Below, in pieces: positions 51,942-64,000 of a DNA stretch of 64,000 nucleotides. Every line of letters begins with the position of its first letter. Position 1 is the first letter of the stretch. Below the pieces are notes generated by a model. That model was not told where the DNA came from. It made no database searches and saw nothing but the letters and a program-made list of their open reading frames with translations. A program made the translations under genes and the position numbers. This DNA comes from Apis mellifera (taxonomy: Eukaryota; Arthropoda; Insecta; Hymenoptera; Apidae). The stretch lies in assembly GCF_003254395.2 (NCBI RefSeq), contig NC_037647.1:4638752-4702751 (forward strand). Reading direction: 5' to 3'.

Positions 51942-53145
51942 AGACTAATTGATATTGGTAAATAACCTTACCTTTTTATGTATAATATTATATGTGCAAC
52001 TAATAAATGTATTTATTTGTAAAGCTTAGAAAATCTGTGCAAAAATTATTACATTTAATATTATCCATCATAAATACAATTTGAAGCTTTTCTATTATAT
52101 GCACTTATTTAATTAATATAAATTATAAAAATTAATAAAACATAAATATATTATTAAAATAAACAATTTATATCACTCTCATTTTATAATAAGTATGATT
52201 ATATTATTGTCTTTTAAATGTCAAACTCAAAATTAATATATATATATACTATATTATAGTATTACATATTACATTTATTGGTTGTACTAAATTTAATCAA
52301 GCTTTATTATGTAAAATAAAATTAATTATTAGTTATATAAAAATTAATAAATATAAATTATACTTTTCTCTTGATATATGTATATATGATTTATAATTCA
52401 ATGAAAGTCCTGCTTTATAGAGATTATCAAATATTATAAAAAAAATTTATCTTTAAACATTATTGAATTAAATATAATAATAAGATATCAATTTATATTT
52501 GCATTGTGCATTCAAATATAATAATTCATAATGAAATAATAATAGAAAAAGAAAGTAAATTTACAATTATATAATTACATTTTGTTAGAAATTTATATTT
52601 CTAAAAAATATATTATATTAAATGTAAAAATTGTTTAAAAATTTTTAAATTAATATTATATAATTAGTTTTAATTCTTACATTGAAAAAAATAATATTTA
52701 AATTTTATGGATCTTAATGATAATATTATATATTATACATAATATATAATATAATATATTTGGATCTTAATAGTAATATAAATATTATATAATTTCAAAT
52801 TATTATATTTGAATGTATTCTGTAATAATTTAGTTATATTTAATATAATTGTTATTTGAAAGAAAAACTTCTTTATTTAACAAATTGATTTTGTTGGCAT
52901 ATATAATCATATTTGCATTTAAGGTGCAGAATATTTATGATAAAATACAAATATACAACTTATATATATTTTAATTTATAATTTTATGTATTAAACAATT
53001 ATTATATACAGAAATAATAGTCAGTGCCAAAAGTTTACAAAAATTACAAGATGAATTATAAAATTCTTTTGTGAAAATGATTGTATAAGTAGAAATTTTA
53101 ATATATTTTAAATAAGATACTGATTAAATATGATACTGATTTCAA

Positions 53146-53185
<40 letters not shown>

Positions 53186-53908
53186 ATATATATATATATA
53201 TTATAATATATATATATATATATACAAATTATGAGAATATAAAAAATAAATAAAATAACATTTTCTGCAAAATGTACTCCAATTGTTTTTTAAAAACTCA
53301 TGATAATTACAAATTTTATATGTTTATTATATTTTTAGAAAATATTTACTTATAATTTATTTATATATTTACATATATATCAATGTTAAATGTACATAAT
53401 GTACAATTCAAATATGATTTACCAACACTATTTAAAACGTAAAATACAAGAATAAAAATATATGAAATTTTAATTTAAATGTTGGCTGTGAATACTTGAG
53501 AAAAATATTTGAATTTATAGTTTACATCTTAAAATAAATATTGCAAAATGCAATAAGAAGTTATATAGTTACAATATATTATTTTTTTCCAATTAATATG
53601 TTTTTAAATTAATAACTTATTTTAATTATAAATGAATTATGCTAACTTATAATATCATGTAAGAAATAAAATTTTACCATATAATATTTAAAATTATCTT
53701 TTTCTATATATTTGTGAATTGAACAATATGTAATAATCATTGCAATGTATACATATATATATATAAAATAATAATATTGTGATACTATGTACACTTATAG
53801 TGTTTTAATAAAGTATTTGTAAAAACAAAATAAAAATATATAAAATATATGTTTAAATGTATATATTAATATTAATATATATATTAATATTAATATATAA
53901 TTATTATA
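51942..53908. other. Intergenic AT-rich region
   Basis: About 2 kb before the MBLAC1 3' end, with an (AT)n cluster at 53150-53224. No exon or RNA was recognised. Confidence 0.6.
53150..53224. repeat. (AT)n microsatellite
   Basis: Three (AT)n blocks separated by TTATAA, forming a self-complementary cluster. Confidence 0.9.
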
Positions 53909-54792
53909 TTACATAATTATTTGGTTTTTAATAATTCTTTTCATATCATTAGTAACAACAAACATTGGTCCATGACCAGGTATTATAAAATTTGCCAAAT
54001 CAATTATATAAGATCGCATATGTGATTGAATTTTTTGTAATTCTTTAGTTCCTAATTCCTTCCAAAGGAATGGATTTAGTATATCTTCTTCTTTTTCAAA
54101 TAAATCACCTATAAAATTGATAAGAATATGGAAATACATATATAAAAACTATTTATAATGTTATCATATTATATTATTTTTAAAAAATAAACCTGTAATA
54201 GCAAAACATGTAGATTTCTCAGAAATTGTAGTTTCAACTAAAACTGTAACATCATCCATTGTGTGACCAGGAGTTGCTATAACTTTAACTTCTGGGCAAA
54301 TTTGATATCCTATATATATATATACACATATATATATTTTCAATAATTATAGTTTTTATATATTTAATTTTATGTACTTATAATTTTATTAATATATTAC
54401 AAAAACTTTACCATTTTTTAAATCTTTATCGAAAAATAATTCTCCACGATGTACACAAGTTCCTATTATATGTTCTGCATTTATAAAAAGATTATTGTTT
54501 CCTATATGATCAGCATGGCTATGAGTACAAACAACATAATCAATTTTATCAGGTGTAACATTATGTTTAATAAGTGCTAAAATAAATTTTTTATTTAAGA
54601 ATTTTATCATTAAGTTGCAAATATCAAATAAACAATAATACCTTGTATTATTTTTTCTCGATCCCAAGCTGTCATAGTATCAACAATAATATTCTTGGAT
54701 GCCTTTATTAATGTACAAGTACAATTTGCTTTCATTGTTCCATCGTCAAGTTTTATAGAATAACCATTAAATAATACAATTACTTTGCACAT
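53909..54792 (-). CDS. MBLAC1: MBLAC1-like metallo-beta-lactamase-fold hydrolase
   Basis: Exons in order: 54792-54642, 54576-54412, 54309-54193, 54108-53909; all junctions phase 1, 210 residues. The zinc-ligand motifs are complete: THSHADHIG (HxHxDH), ATPGHTMDDV, the TGDLF aspartate and a final IPGHGPMFV histidine. It should therefore be catalytically competent. Human MBLAC1 is a short MBL-fold nuclease reported to cut replication-dependent histone pre-mRNA. Its precise role here is inferred from similarity. It is divergently paired with IntS9. Confidence 0.9.
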
Positions 54793-55052
54793 TTTTGAAA
54801 TTAAAGTTAAAAGACTTATCTTTTTAGAATTATAAATTATAATAATATATATTATATACCTTGTGTGAATAGATTTATTTCATTTTTTATGACAGAAATG
54901 CGATAAATTTAAGAAATATTGCACGACTATAGTATACTTAAATATAGTATATTTAAATTAGCATTAGTAAAAAGGTTATGTATATACCGAATTAAAATAT
55001 TTGTGATCACATTTGTATTAAATAAAAGATTAATGAAAAGACAAAATTTAAA
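54793..55052. promoter_or_regulatory. Bidirectional promoter, MBLAC1 / IntS9
   Basis: Only 260 bases separate the two start codons on opposite strands, so both 5' UTRs and the shared promoter must lie here (or within the IntS9 first intron). A tandem TAGTATA(C/T)TTAAATA pair is seen at 54932-54957. Confidence 0.6.
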
Positions 55053-57873
55053 ATGAAATTGGTAATTATAATTATTATAATATTTTAATGTAATTAATAT
55101 AAGTAATTTTTAATTAATTAATAAAATTATTAAAATAATCTTAGTTTTTAACATTATTCATAATAATTATATTTTAAATATGTTTATAGTATTGCTTATC
55201 AAGTGAACCAACAAAACCATGTTTGGTATTAAGTTTCAAAGGAATTACATTAATGTTAGATTGTGGTTTAAATATGCAGTCTATATTACATTTTATGCCA
55301 ATGCCTATGGTTCCCAGTACTAAATTTAATTCTTTGCCTTTGTGGCTTCCACGTGATAATCATCAAGATTGGCAAATAGAAGGGGTTTGCATAATATATT
55401 TCTTTTATTATATATTTCACACATAAATTTGTATTTATATCAGATATTCAATCTTCTAGGAATTAAAAGAATGTTGTGGTAGAGTATTTGTAGATTCAAC
55501 ACCTGAATTTTCTCCACCTTTAGAAAAAATAGTAGATTTTTCAGAAATTGATGCCATTTTAATATCAAATTATACTTGTATGTTGGCTCTACCATTTATA
55601 ACAGAAGATACTGGCTTCAAAGGTATTATTTATGCTACAGAACCAACATTACAAATTGGACGATTTTTTATGGAAGAATTAGTGGAATTTATTGAACAAA
55701 CTCCTAAAGCTACATTAGCTAAACATTGGAAAGAAATGCTACATGTATTACCTTCTCCATTAGCTGATGCTCTTAAACCAAAATCTTGGAAACATATATA
55801 TTCAATGTCAGCAGTTAATACTGCTTTATCTTACATTCAAACAGTTGGATATGATCAAAAATTGGTAAGTTAGCATAATGTTATTTTAAATTTTTTTATA
55901 TTTTTTTTGTTTCTCATAGGATATATATGGTGCATTAACAGTTACTCCTATAAGTTCTGGATATTGTTTGGGTAGCAGTAATTGGTTAATTTCATGTGAC
56001 CATGAAAAGGTTGCATTTGTAAGTGGATCTTCAACATTGACAACACATCCACGTCCTATGGAACAAGCTACTTTAAAACATGCTAATATGTTAATATTAA
56101 CAGGTTTAACTCAAACACCTACTGCCAATCCAGATACTATGCTTGGAGAACTCTGCATGACTGTTGGTAGAATAAAATTATTTTATTTAATATTAGTAAT
56201 ATTAATAATCAGTTAAATTTAATATAAATAATTTAATATTTATAAAATTTTATAGCAATGACACTCAGAACTGGAGGATGTGTTCTAATACCATGTTATC
56301 CATCTGGAGTTGTATATGATTTATTTGAATGCCTCAGTACTCATTTGGATAAATCTGGTTTTGCACAAGTTCCATTATTTTTTATATCACCAGTAGCTGA
56401 AACTTCTTTAGCATATTCAAATATTTTAGCTGAATGGTATGGTTTATATTAAATGAATATTATTTAGATTATTTATGTTTTATATTTATTACAGGTTATC
56501 AACAAATAAACAAAATAAAGTTTATCTTCCTGAAGAACCATTTCCACATGCTTTTCTTGTTAAAAATGCCAGATTAAAACATTTTACATCTACATATGCT
56601 GAAGGTTTTAGTTCTGATTATAGACAACCTTGTGTTGTTTTCTGTGGACATCCCAGTCTTAGATTTGGAGATGCGGTTCATTTTGTTCAATTATGGGGCA
56701 ATAATCCACAACATACTATAATTTTTACAGGTATATTGTATTACTTTGATAATGCATTGCAAAGTAATATATAAATTTATAATAAATCATGTAATTTATA
56801 AATTTTATATTAATATATAATAATATATAATTAAATTATTATTATATAATAATACATAATTAAATAATATAAATAATATTAAATTAAAATTAAATTAAAT
56901 TAAAAATAAAATAAATAATAATTCTTTTAGAACCAGATTTTCCATATTTAGATGCTTTAGCACCATTTCAACCATTAGCTATGAAAGCAGTGCATTGTCC
57001 AATTGATACATCTCTTAATTTTACTCAAGCTAATAAATTAATTAGAGATTTAAAGCCAGAACATTTAGTTATACCTGAATGTTATACACAACCACCAATA
57101 ACTGCACCACATAGAACAGATCTTGTCATAGAACCTGTAGGAGTAAGTATGTAATATTAAATTAGATACAAATTATTTCGATTAATTTTTAACATATTCA
57201 TTTATTTTATATTTAAGGAAAAACCTTTAATTACTTTTAAACGAGGTGAAGTTATAAAATTGCCTTTAAAAAGAAAAAAGGGACGAGTGTTTATTGAACC
57301 TGAACTAGCAGGAAATATAATTCCTAATGAAATTCGACCTGGTTTAAGTCTTGCTTCTGTTACTGGTGAATTGGAAGTTAAAGATAATGTATATACAATA
57401 AAAGTATGTATTTTTAAAATAGAACTTAATAAATATATATTTTTAAAAATATATTAATTAAGAATTATATTAGAGTATTGAAGATAGACCTAGTGGAAAA
57501 CGTAAAGCATCTTCTGGTTCACCTGCACCAATCAAAGAAGAAGTTCTTAAAGAAAGAAAACATGAATATGGTAATTTAGATCCACAAGAACTATTACAGA
57601 AGCTTAATCAAGAAGGCATTCAAGGAGCCAAATTACAACATAGTCCAACTGCTACCAGTATTCATTTAGTAAGATATTTATGCGTCATAAAAAATAATTT
57701 GTTTAAATATAAAATTCATTTTTATTCATATTTCTTATTGCTTATATTTATAGCAAGATGAAGATACCTTGATCCAAATTGGAGATAATTCAACACATAT
57801 TTTTTGTAATGGTGATCAAAAAATTAGAAGACGATTAAGAACTATTATTATGCAGTGTCTTAAAAGATTTTAA
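55053..57873 (+). CDS. IntS9: Integrator complex subunit 9
   Basis: Partner of the IntS11 endonuclease in Integrator, which cleaves snRNA and paused nascent transcripts. Exons: 55053-55061 (only M-K-L), 55190-55384, 55460-55864, 55920-56166, 56256-56436, 56495-56730, 56931-57142, 57218-57403, 57474-57668, 57754-57873. Phases close to 661 residues (human 658). Landmarks: MKLYCLS start across a nine-base first coding exon, ITLMLDCGL, ILISNY, FITEDTGF, ATEPTLQIGRF (beta-CASP start), GSSNWLIS, SGSSTLTTHPRPM, LTGLTQTPTANPD, CYPSGVVYDLFECL, KVYLPEEPFPH, FCGHPSLRFGDAVHF, EPDFPYLDALAPFQP, and a C-terminal IntS11-binding domain ending CLKRF. The HxHxDH zinc motif is replaced (SNYTCM), as expected for this inactive paralogue. 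Confidence 0.98.
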
Positions 57874-58758
57874 AAAAATTGTAAAAATAAATAATATTAT
57901 ATTATAATTATTTTATATAATTTTATTTTTATAATTATAATTATATTTTTATACATAATTTTTTTTTTGTTTATGTAGCATACAAAAGAATAAGTATTTT
58001 TAATCAATCATAAATAATATATTTATCAATATGTATTTTCCTATATACATATATATATATATACACATATAAAATTATATATGTATATAAGATATGAAAT
58101 TTAATACATTATAATCTTATCATTTTCATCAAGAAAAAAATTTATGGCAGTAAGATTCTTTTATTTTTCACAAATCAAAATTTAAAGTTACAACATTTTG
58201 TAACAAAGTAAGTATCTTATATGTATACATATATATATATCTTATATGTATACGTTATATGTATAATATATATATATATATATATATTAATTATTTTGAA
58301 TATAGTAATACTATATGATGTTTTATTTATATTTAATATATAATTATATATATATATGTATTTAGATAAATATAATATGAATTATATAAAATATTTAGAT
58401 AAATTTTTTAAGAATCTTACAGAACAGAAATAATATAAAACTGCATTATATCTATTTTAATCAAAAAATATATAACTTAATTATACATAAAACTTATAGA
58501 AAATTTGTTTACAATATTCAATACATTAACATTATTTTTATTTTAACTTATTTATTTGTTAATATTTCTAGCAATTTTCATAAGTTAATATGATGAAGAT
58601 TATATTAATTGGTTTATTATACAAATATAATATCTATATAATATCTATATAATAAGATGACTGCATTATTTTTATTATATTCTGAATGCAAAACAATTTA
58701 TTCAAAAATAATCAAATATGAATAAGAAATTCTATATTTATATATATTATAATAATAA

Positions 58759-58817
<59 letters not shown>

Positions 58818-59141
58818 GTTATTATATATATATATATATATTAATGTTAAAGCATAAAATATATTTCTATATATAATATAATATAATTTCTAATATAATA
58901 CATGCAAAAATTATTTTTTTTTATAAAATCAGGTATTTATGGAATATACATATACAAAAAATAACAAAATCATAAATACAAAAAAATTAAATTTCCTTTA
59001 ATATATAACATATATATATAACTTTATATATTTCATTATTGGTATTTTAAAAACATAAATTAATATTTTGATATTCAGTTTTATTATTGTTCTTAAGACA
59101 TAAGTACCTGATTTTTTATATGCATTCAGAGTACAATGCAT
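57874..59141. other. Convergent intergenic, IntS9 / FUNDC
   Basis: AT-rich. AATAAA at 57886 and later sites may end IntS9. Contains TATGTATACATATATATATC twice (about 58215-58255) and a long (AT)n at 58762-58813. No exon. Confidence 0.6.
58762..58813. repeat. (AT)n microsatellite
   Basis: About 25 AT units, followed by a duplicated TTAATGTTA(T/A) flank. Confidence 0.9.
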
Positions 59142-61138
59142 TTAAATTAATTTACCACTTACAATGCCAAGTGCAAAACCACCTACAAAATAAGAAAGGA
59201 AAAAGTGAAATTCTGTAGGTTTAAATGAAGTATCCCCAGTTATAGAATGATACCAACGACGTGTACGAGATTCGCCATTTTTTAATAATTGTTCAGCTTT
59301 ATCTAACTTTTTATCAACATATCTCTCGACCTGAAACAGTAAAATTTCATTAAAATAAAATAACAAATATTTCAAAATATAAAACATGTTTTATACAAAT
59401 TTATACAAAATGATATTTTTGATTTTCAAAATAAAAATTTTCGTAATATACGAAAAAAAAAAAAATAAAAAAATTTAATGTAATAAAATTGTAATTATTG
59501 TTATATACAATTTTTTATAAATATTTATAATTTTTAGTTTTTACTATAACTTTTTTTATTATGTTTTTTACAAAATTATATATATTAATGTATAAATTTG
59601 TATACGTATTAAAAATAATGGTTATAAGATAAAAACTTCTTAATGCATGTGCATATTTTTAGAAGTGTTAGAATTTAATTAAATATACATATATGAGATA
59701 CAGAGCTATAAAGATTAACATTAAATTTATATTTATATATTAAAAATAAAATTCTTAAACATAAGGAATAAATAATTTAAATAATAAAAAAATGTTTGAT
59801 TGTTAAGTTCTTATGAAAATGATGAAAATAATACCTAACATATAATGTTAATATTAAAAATAACAAATATATAATGTTCACTCATGTTTTTATAAAAAAA
59901 ACTAATAGTTTCTCATTCAGGATGCTAAACCAATTATAAAACCACCAATGAAACTTGTTGCCACAAGTGAATTGTTTCGACACCATGTTCCTACCTATAA
60001 ATAATATTAATATTAATATTTATACATTAATAAGTATTATAAATCTATGAAATTTATCTTGAAAATTTAAATATCAAAATTATTAAAATTTTACCTTATC
60101 CAAAAATTTTGGTCCTTCACCAGTTACTGTTTCTTCTACTTTATCTGTTATTTTTTCAGCTTTTTTTTGAATTTTATCCCAATTAATTTTAATGTAACCT
60201 TGATGAGCTGCAATTTGGAGCATTATAATTCCACCACCAACTGCAAATGCAGTAATTTTTCCAATTTTTATTGTTATAAAACCAGTCAACCTATATAAAA
60301 TATTTAAATTAAATTAGATATTTACTTTTTGGCAAGATTAAAGTTTTTCTTAAATATATGTATAATTATACATAAATAAAAAAATTTTTTTTTGGTAGTA
60401 ATTAAAATATCTATTAATTAATAATTAATTTAATTAATTATCTTTTTTTAGTTGTACATTAATCACATTATATAAAATTGAAAATTTTTTATATGTATAT
60501 ATATATATATATATGTATAATATTTACCATCCTGATGTTGTGCCAATAATAATTTGTTTAGTAGTAGACTTTTTGTTCACATCTCCTAAAATCTTGTCTA
60601 TCATACTTTCTGCATGTTTTGAAATGTTCAATTCTTCTTTGTTTGCATTATCTTTGTTTTTCTTTGTTACTGGAAGACTCATTTTAACACTGGAAATTAT
60701 TTATCATTAATATTTTGTTATAAAATAAGAATTTTAAAAATGAATTAAACAATATTAATATACAATATTAATATACGTTTTTAAATACATATTTTTTGCA
60801 TTATATTTTCTTGATATTATTTTCGTTTGAAAATTAATAACGTAAAAGTTAAAGAATGAATGCTATTCTCACGTCTTGAAATAATAATATTAACAAATTC
60901 TTCAGTTATACGTCAGAACAAAAATATATCGATGATTGTATTGTTAAAAAATTGCAATAACGAATAGTTTGTTAAGTATTACTTGATAAATTATTTTAAA
61001 TCAATTCATTACATCATAAAAGCAAAGAGAGAGTATTAAAAAAAATAAATAAGAATTTCAATATGAAAAAAAAATTGTCTACCGTTTAAATAATTTTGTT
61101 GTTCCTGACTTGATGGTATTCTTGTATACTTTAGGCAT
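59142..61138 (-). CDS. FUNDC1: FUN14 domain protein (FUNDC1/2-like) with alternative last exons
   Basis: Outer mitochondrial membrane protein of the FUN14 family; FUNDC1 is a hypoxia mitophagy receptor. Common exons in order: 61138-61083, 60689-60528, 60290-60095. They then join either 59994-59917 (VGTWCRNNS ... GGFIIGLAS, 163 residues, canonical FUN14 ending) or 59330-59142 (VERYVDKKLDKAEQ ... FVGGFALGIVSGKLI, 200 residues). Both options are phase 0. The FUN14 core is clear: SGWLTGFITIKIGKITAFAV, then GGGIIMLQIAAHQGYIKINW. The first exon (MPKVYKNTIK) joins by phase, but translation could also start at the internal ATG at 60682, so the N-terminus is less certain. A FKRV sequence near residue 17 fits the loose LIR pattern. 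Confidence 0.93.
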
Positions 61139-62110
61139 GATATCATTCAGATATATTCTTAAATTATATAATATTTCATAATGGTTAATATTTATATATA
61201 TATGTATTATTATATATATATATATATAAGGCTCACCTAGATTCTTCAATTATCGAAATATTATTCGATAAAATTAAAATGCTTTTGTGTATAAATGCGA
61301 AAGAAAAAAACCTCCGGTTTTCTAAAATGATTGTTCGGTTTGAAAAACAGTAAAGACGGTAAAATAGTGAAATCACTGAGGAACCGTCTATAATATTTCA
61401 ATAAAATATATAAAAATTTTAGAATGAATATATTATTTTATATAATAATATTAAATTATAACAAAACTGAATAAATATTTTAATTTGTTAACATAAAATT
61501 TTTGCTAATAAATTATATAATTTTTTAAAAATTTTAACATATTGTGATACGATATTCTCGAAGAATTAAAAGCTTTAAATAATAAATTTTATAAAATCTA
61601 AATAATTTAGAAAAATTTTTAGAATATCATTTATATGAGTATATATTATATAATATACTATCAACTATTTATTTTCTTATCTTATTTTGATGTGTAATTT
61701 TATGTGTTTATTATAAAATATAAATAACTTCTTACATTGTAGGTAATTTTTATTGATTTCATGATTTATTAAGTTTAAATTATATTTTACATATAATATA
61801 TTTATTATTATTCTACAAGATATGTAGAATTATTTAATTTTTCGCGCTATTCTGGGATGTTTTGAAAAATAATTTTCTCTGGTACCGGAATTATAAGTCG
61901 ACATGAGCCATGATAATGGTCTTCCGTCGCGTGATTCGCCATCCTGATTTAACCTGGTTGCCGCTTTTAAAAACTTATCGTCCTGATGAGGTGACAAGGT
62001 GTCGAGAGAGTAAATTGCGAAAACTCTCGGATTTTCGTACAAAGCAATCGGTTCTAAGTGTAAACATGTGTTCTTTCTGTTTTTAATGAGTATATTTACC
62101 AAGTACGAAA
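61139..62110. promoter_or_regulatory. Divergent promoter region, FUNDC / Utx
   Basis: About 970 bases between opposite start codons. The last 260 bases are GC-richer and are the Utx 5' UTR. The reverse strand happens to be open there. An imperfect nested hairpin, AGACGGT ... GTGAAATCAC ... ACCGTCT, lies at 61354-61389. Confidence 0.5.
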
Positions 62111-63115
62111 ATGGCTCAGGATACTGATGATATCAATTTGACTCCTCAAGAATTACAAATACTATCTGAGTTAGACAGGTGATTTTAAAGTAAACAAAAT
62201 CTACTACATTTAGTTTTGTTTTGATTTCTCAATTTTTTTTATATTAATTATAGTTTTTTTTGCTATTTTTTAATATATAACCTAAAAGTTTGTTTGACAG
62301 AATGGGCGCGTAATTTGATCAGTTTGTTCGAAAATATTTGGAACTGACATCTTTTTTTTTATCGAAATACATATAGAATTCAATTAAAATATTAATATAT
62401 TTTTATGATTTATATAATAATTGTAATTATAACATTTAAAATATTATCATAAAAATTAAAACATATAAAATATATTAAATATTTAAAATATATAAAATAT
62501 TTTATTTTAAATTATATTTTAAATATTTTAAAAATATTTATCTATGAAACATTTATATATATTTTACTAAAGTTTACTAATATAAAAATATTTTTAATAT
62601 GTGATGTCTTTTATATTTATATTTATTGAAATTATAATTTTTTAACTAATAAATATATTTTTTCAATATATGTGCAGTCGGCAGTTTGGATTTTTAAAAT
62701 TAAATTCACCAGAGCAAACAAAGAAAAAAGCTTTAGTTGTTCGTGCAATTAAGTATTTAGAAAGAATGTTAGTTCAAGCGCAAGCTGAAAATCAACGTAG
62801 AAAAGCAGATAGTACAAAAATGAATCCTGATGAATTAAAGGATGATGATGAAGATAAAGGAATTAGTATTGATCCTAAAACATACTGTAAATTAGGACAT
62901 TTTCATTTACTTTTAGAAGATTATAGCAAAGGTAAATAATTAATAATTATTTGAGATAAATTTTTGATTTCATTTTTAATATACTTATATCTTTTAAAAA
63001 TTTCAGCCATGTCAGCATATCAAAAATTTTATTCCTTAAAAGGAGATTATTGGAAGGATGCTTCATTTTTATATGGTCAAGGACTTGTTTATTATCACTT
63101 CAATGCTTTTCAATG
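62111..63115 (+). CDS. Utx: Utx / KDM6A histone H3K27 demethylase, N-terminal part
   Basis: First three coding exons: 62111-62178, 62678-62931 and 63007-63115, the last ending in phase 2 at TG/GTAAGTG. About 143 residues. UTX-family N-terminal sequence is evident: LTPQELQILSELDSRQFGFLK, YCKLGHFHLLLEDYSKAMSAY and FYSLKGDYWKDASFLYGQGL followed by VYYHFNAFQW. These are the start of the TPR array that docks the COMPASS-like (MLL3/4) complex. A lysine/aspartate-rich insert (RRKADSTKMN ... DDDEDKG) is an insect variation. The catalytic JmjC domain lies beyond the window. Confidence 0.95.
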
Positions 63116-64000
63116 GTAAGTGATCTGTTGCATTCAGTAGTATATTATTTCATATTTATTTTCTATTATGTGCATGTATATATATATATTTTATTATGTA
63201 TAATAACTCATTCTGCTTCTATATTATTGTTATAAATGTAATAAAAATACAGCTATAATATGAAATATTTTAAATTCTCTTTTAAATATAATATAAAAAT
63301 ATTTTAAAAATATAATTTATTTATTTATATTATTGTTTTTATAATGATTAAAAAAATCAGTTTTAATAATTTATTATTATAAAAAAATAATAAAGAATTT
63401 AAAATATTTATTTAATTTACATTTAATTTAATTTTGAAAAAGGAAAATAAAATATGGTCAAAAAACTCTACAGAAAAATGTTATCTCGTATGAAACTTGT
63501 TCACCTTGAAAAGGGTACGTTGACCCCTTAGACGATGTACACATAGAGTTCATCGTTCTCATCGTGCATCTTCTATTTTTTTAATTTCGCGCAAAATCCT
63601 GTTGGTAATGTAATTTTATTTTTTGATGTCGATAAGATAGAATATTAAGATTCGGTAAAGTAGATTGCTTGTAGAAGTTACCGAATGAGTTATTAATACA
63701 CAAATTGAACAATAGATGTCGATGATTTTACTATAAGAAACTGAATGTGCCTACGTGCCGAGTTGTTTCATGGATATGGCGACTAAGAAAATGCGTGGGG
63801 GAAATAAAAGGCCAAGTAACTTACTACATAAGTATTTATATATTAAGTATTTAGAATGTTGTGTTTCAATGACCAAAATAAATATGGTTATTAGTGTACT
63901 GTATATATAATTATCGTGTTAAATTATTGCTTTTCTTTTTAAAAATTTCTTTGTTGTGCATTATAAATTTTTTTGTACATTCTATCTAATTTTTGACACA
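63116..64000. other. Utx intron 3 (to window edge)
   Basis: The next TPR exon was not found, so the intron runs off the window. It contains a GC-richer block (63460-63830), described separately. Confidence 0.6.
63770..63910 (+). CDS. Candidate short frame or alternative first exon in Utx intron
   Basis: Within a GC-richer islet, ATGGATATGGCGACTAAG opens 46 codons beginning MDMATKKMRGGNKRPS, then decaying into AT-rich composition. The ATGGCG start resembles YY1-type start-region elements, and a GTAACT donor-like site follows the RP codons. It may be an alternative first exon, a nested gene start or chance. I do not recognise it. Confidence 0.22.
   Translation: MDMATKKMRGGNKRPSNLLHKYLYIKYLECCVSMTKINMVISVLYI

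Noticed and set aside
61830..62102. 90-codon minus-strand frame upstream of Utx
   Set aside because: Lies on the antisense of the GC-richer Utx 5' UTR, has no family resemblance and no splice partners; probably a shadow of the 5' UTR.
1..64000. CRISPR arrays, prophage, operons, toxin-antitoxin or other bacterial systems
   Set aside because: Intron-containing insect genes throughout; all tandem repeats seen are AT microsatellites or satellite-like units, not spacer arrays.

Overview
The window is eukaryotic nuclear DNA, very AT-rich, with small-to-medium exons, GT..AG introns and short GC-richer islands at exons and promoters. The gene set is plainly insect and the composition fits a bee (Apis-like hymenopteran). 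There are no bacterial operons, ribosome binding sites, CRISPR arrays or intact transposons. Gene models below were built by hand from splice signals, reading phase and remembered family conservation. Where all exons are given, the phases close exactly.

Layout. 1-8.7 kb is repeat-rich and almost gene-free: a 0.56-kb-spaced direct duplication (1.86-2.73 kb), a 12-bp TGCGCA array (4.15 kb), a ~0.5-kb three-copy tandem array (4.9-6.5 kb) and two copies of a ~0.4-kb element on either side of it. 8.73-8.97 kb (+) is the last exon of a trypsin-like protease ending in an LDLa module. 11.9-23.8 kb (-) is cyclase-associated protein (capulet), with a long N-terminal extension. One of its introns holds an unrecognised 1761-residue gene on the opposite strand (12.56-18.34 kb, +). 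A putative 69-residue gene (-) lies at 25.4-26.8 kb. Then follow SPTLC1 (+, 28.6-30.1), RpLP0 (+, 31.4-34.3, with a candidate intronic snoRNA), Gclc (+, 35.4-38.7), Mpv17 (-, 39.4-41.0), an NHE6/7/9-type Na+/H+ exchanger (+, 42.0-49.4 or further, several alternative 3' ends), MBLAC1 (-, 53.9-54.8), IntS9 (+, 55.05-57.9), a FUNDC1/2-like mitophagy receptor (-, 59.1-61.1, two alternative last exons) and the 5' end of Utx/KDM6A (+, 62.1 kb to the window edge).

How they fit together. Most are single-copy housekeeping genes in head-to-head or tail-to-tail pairs: Gclc/Mpv17 converge; Mpv17/Nhe, MBLAC1/IntS9 and FUNDC/Utx diverge. MBLAC1 and IntS9 are both metallo-beta-lactamase-fold proteins tied to RNA 3'-end cleavage and share a 260-bp intergenic gap. 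The most unusual content is the nested lineage-specific gene in capulet, the phase-matched alternative C-termini of the exchanger and of FUNDC, and the structured repeats in the first 8 kb. I found no convincing evidence of a wholly new multi-gene system.
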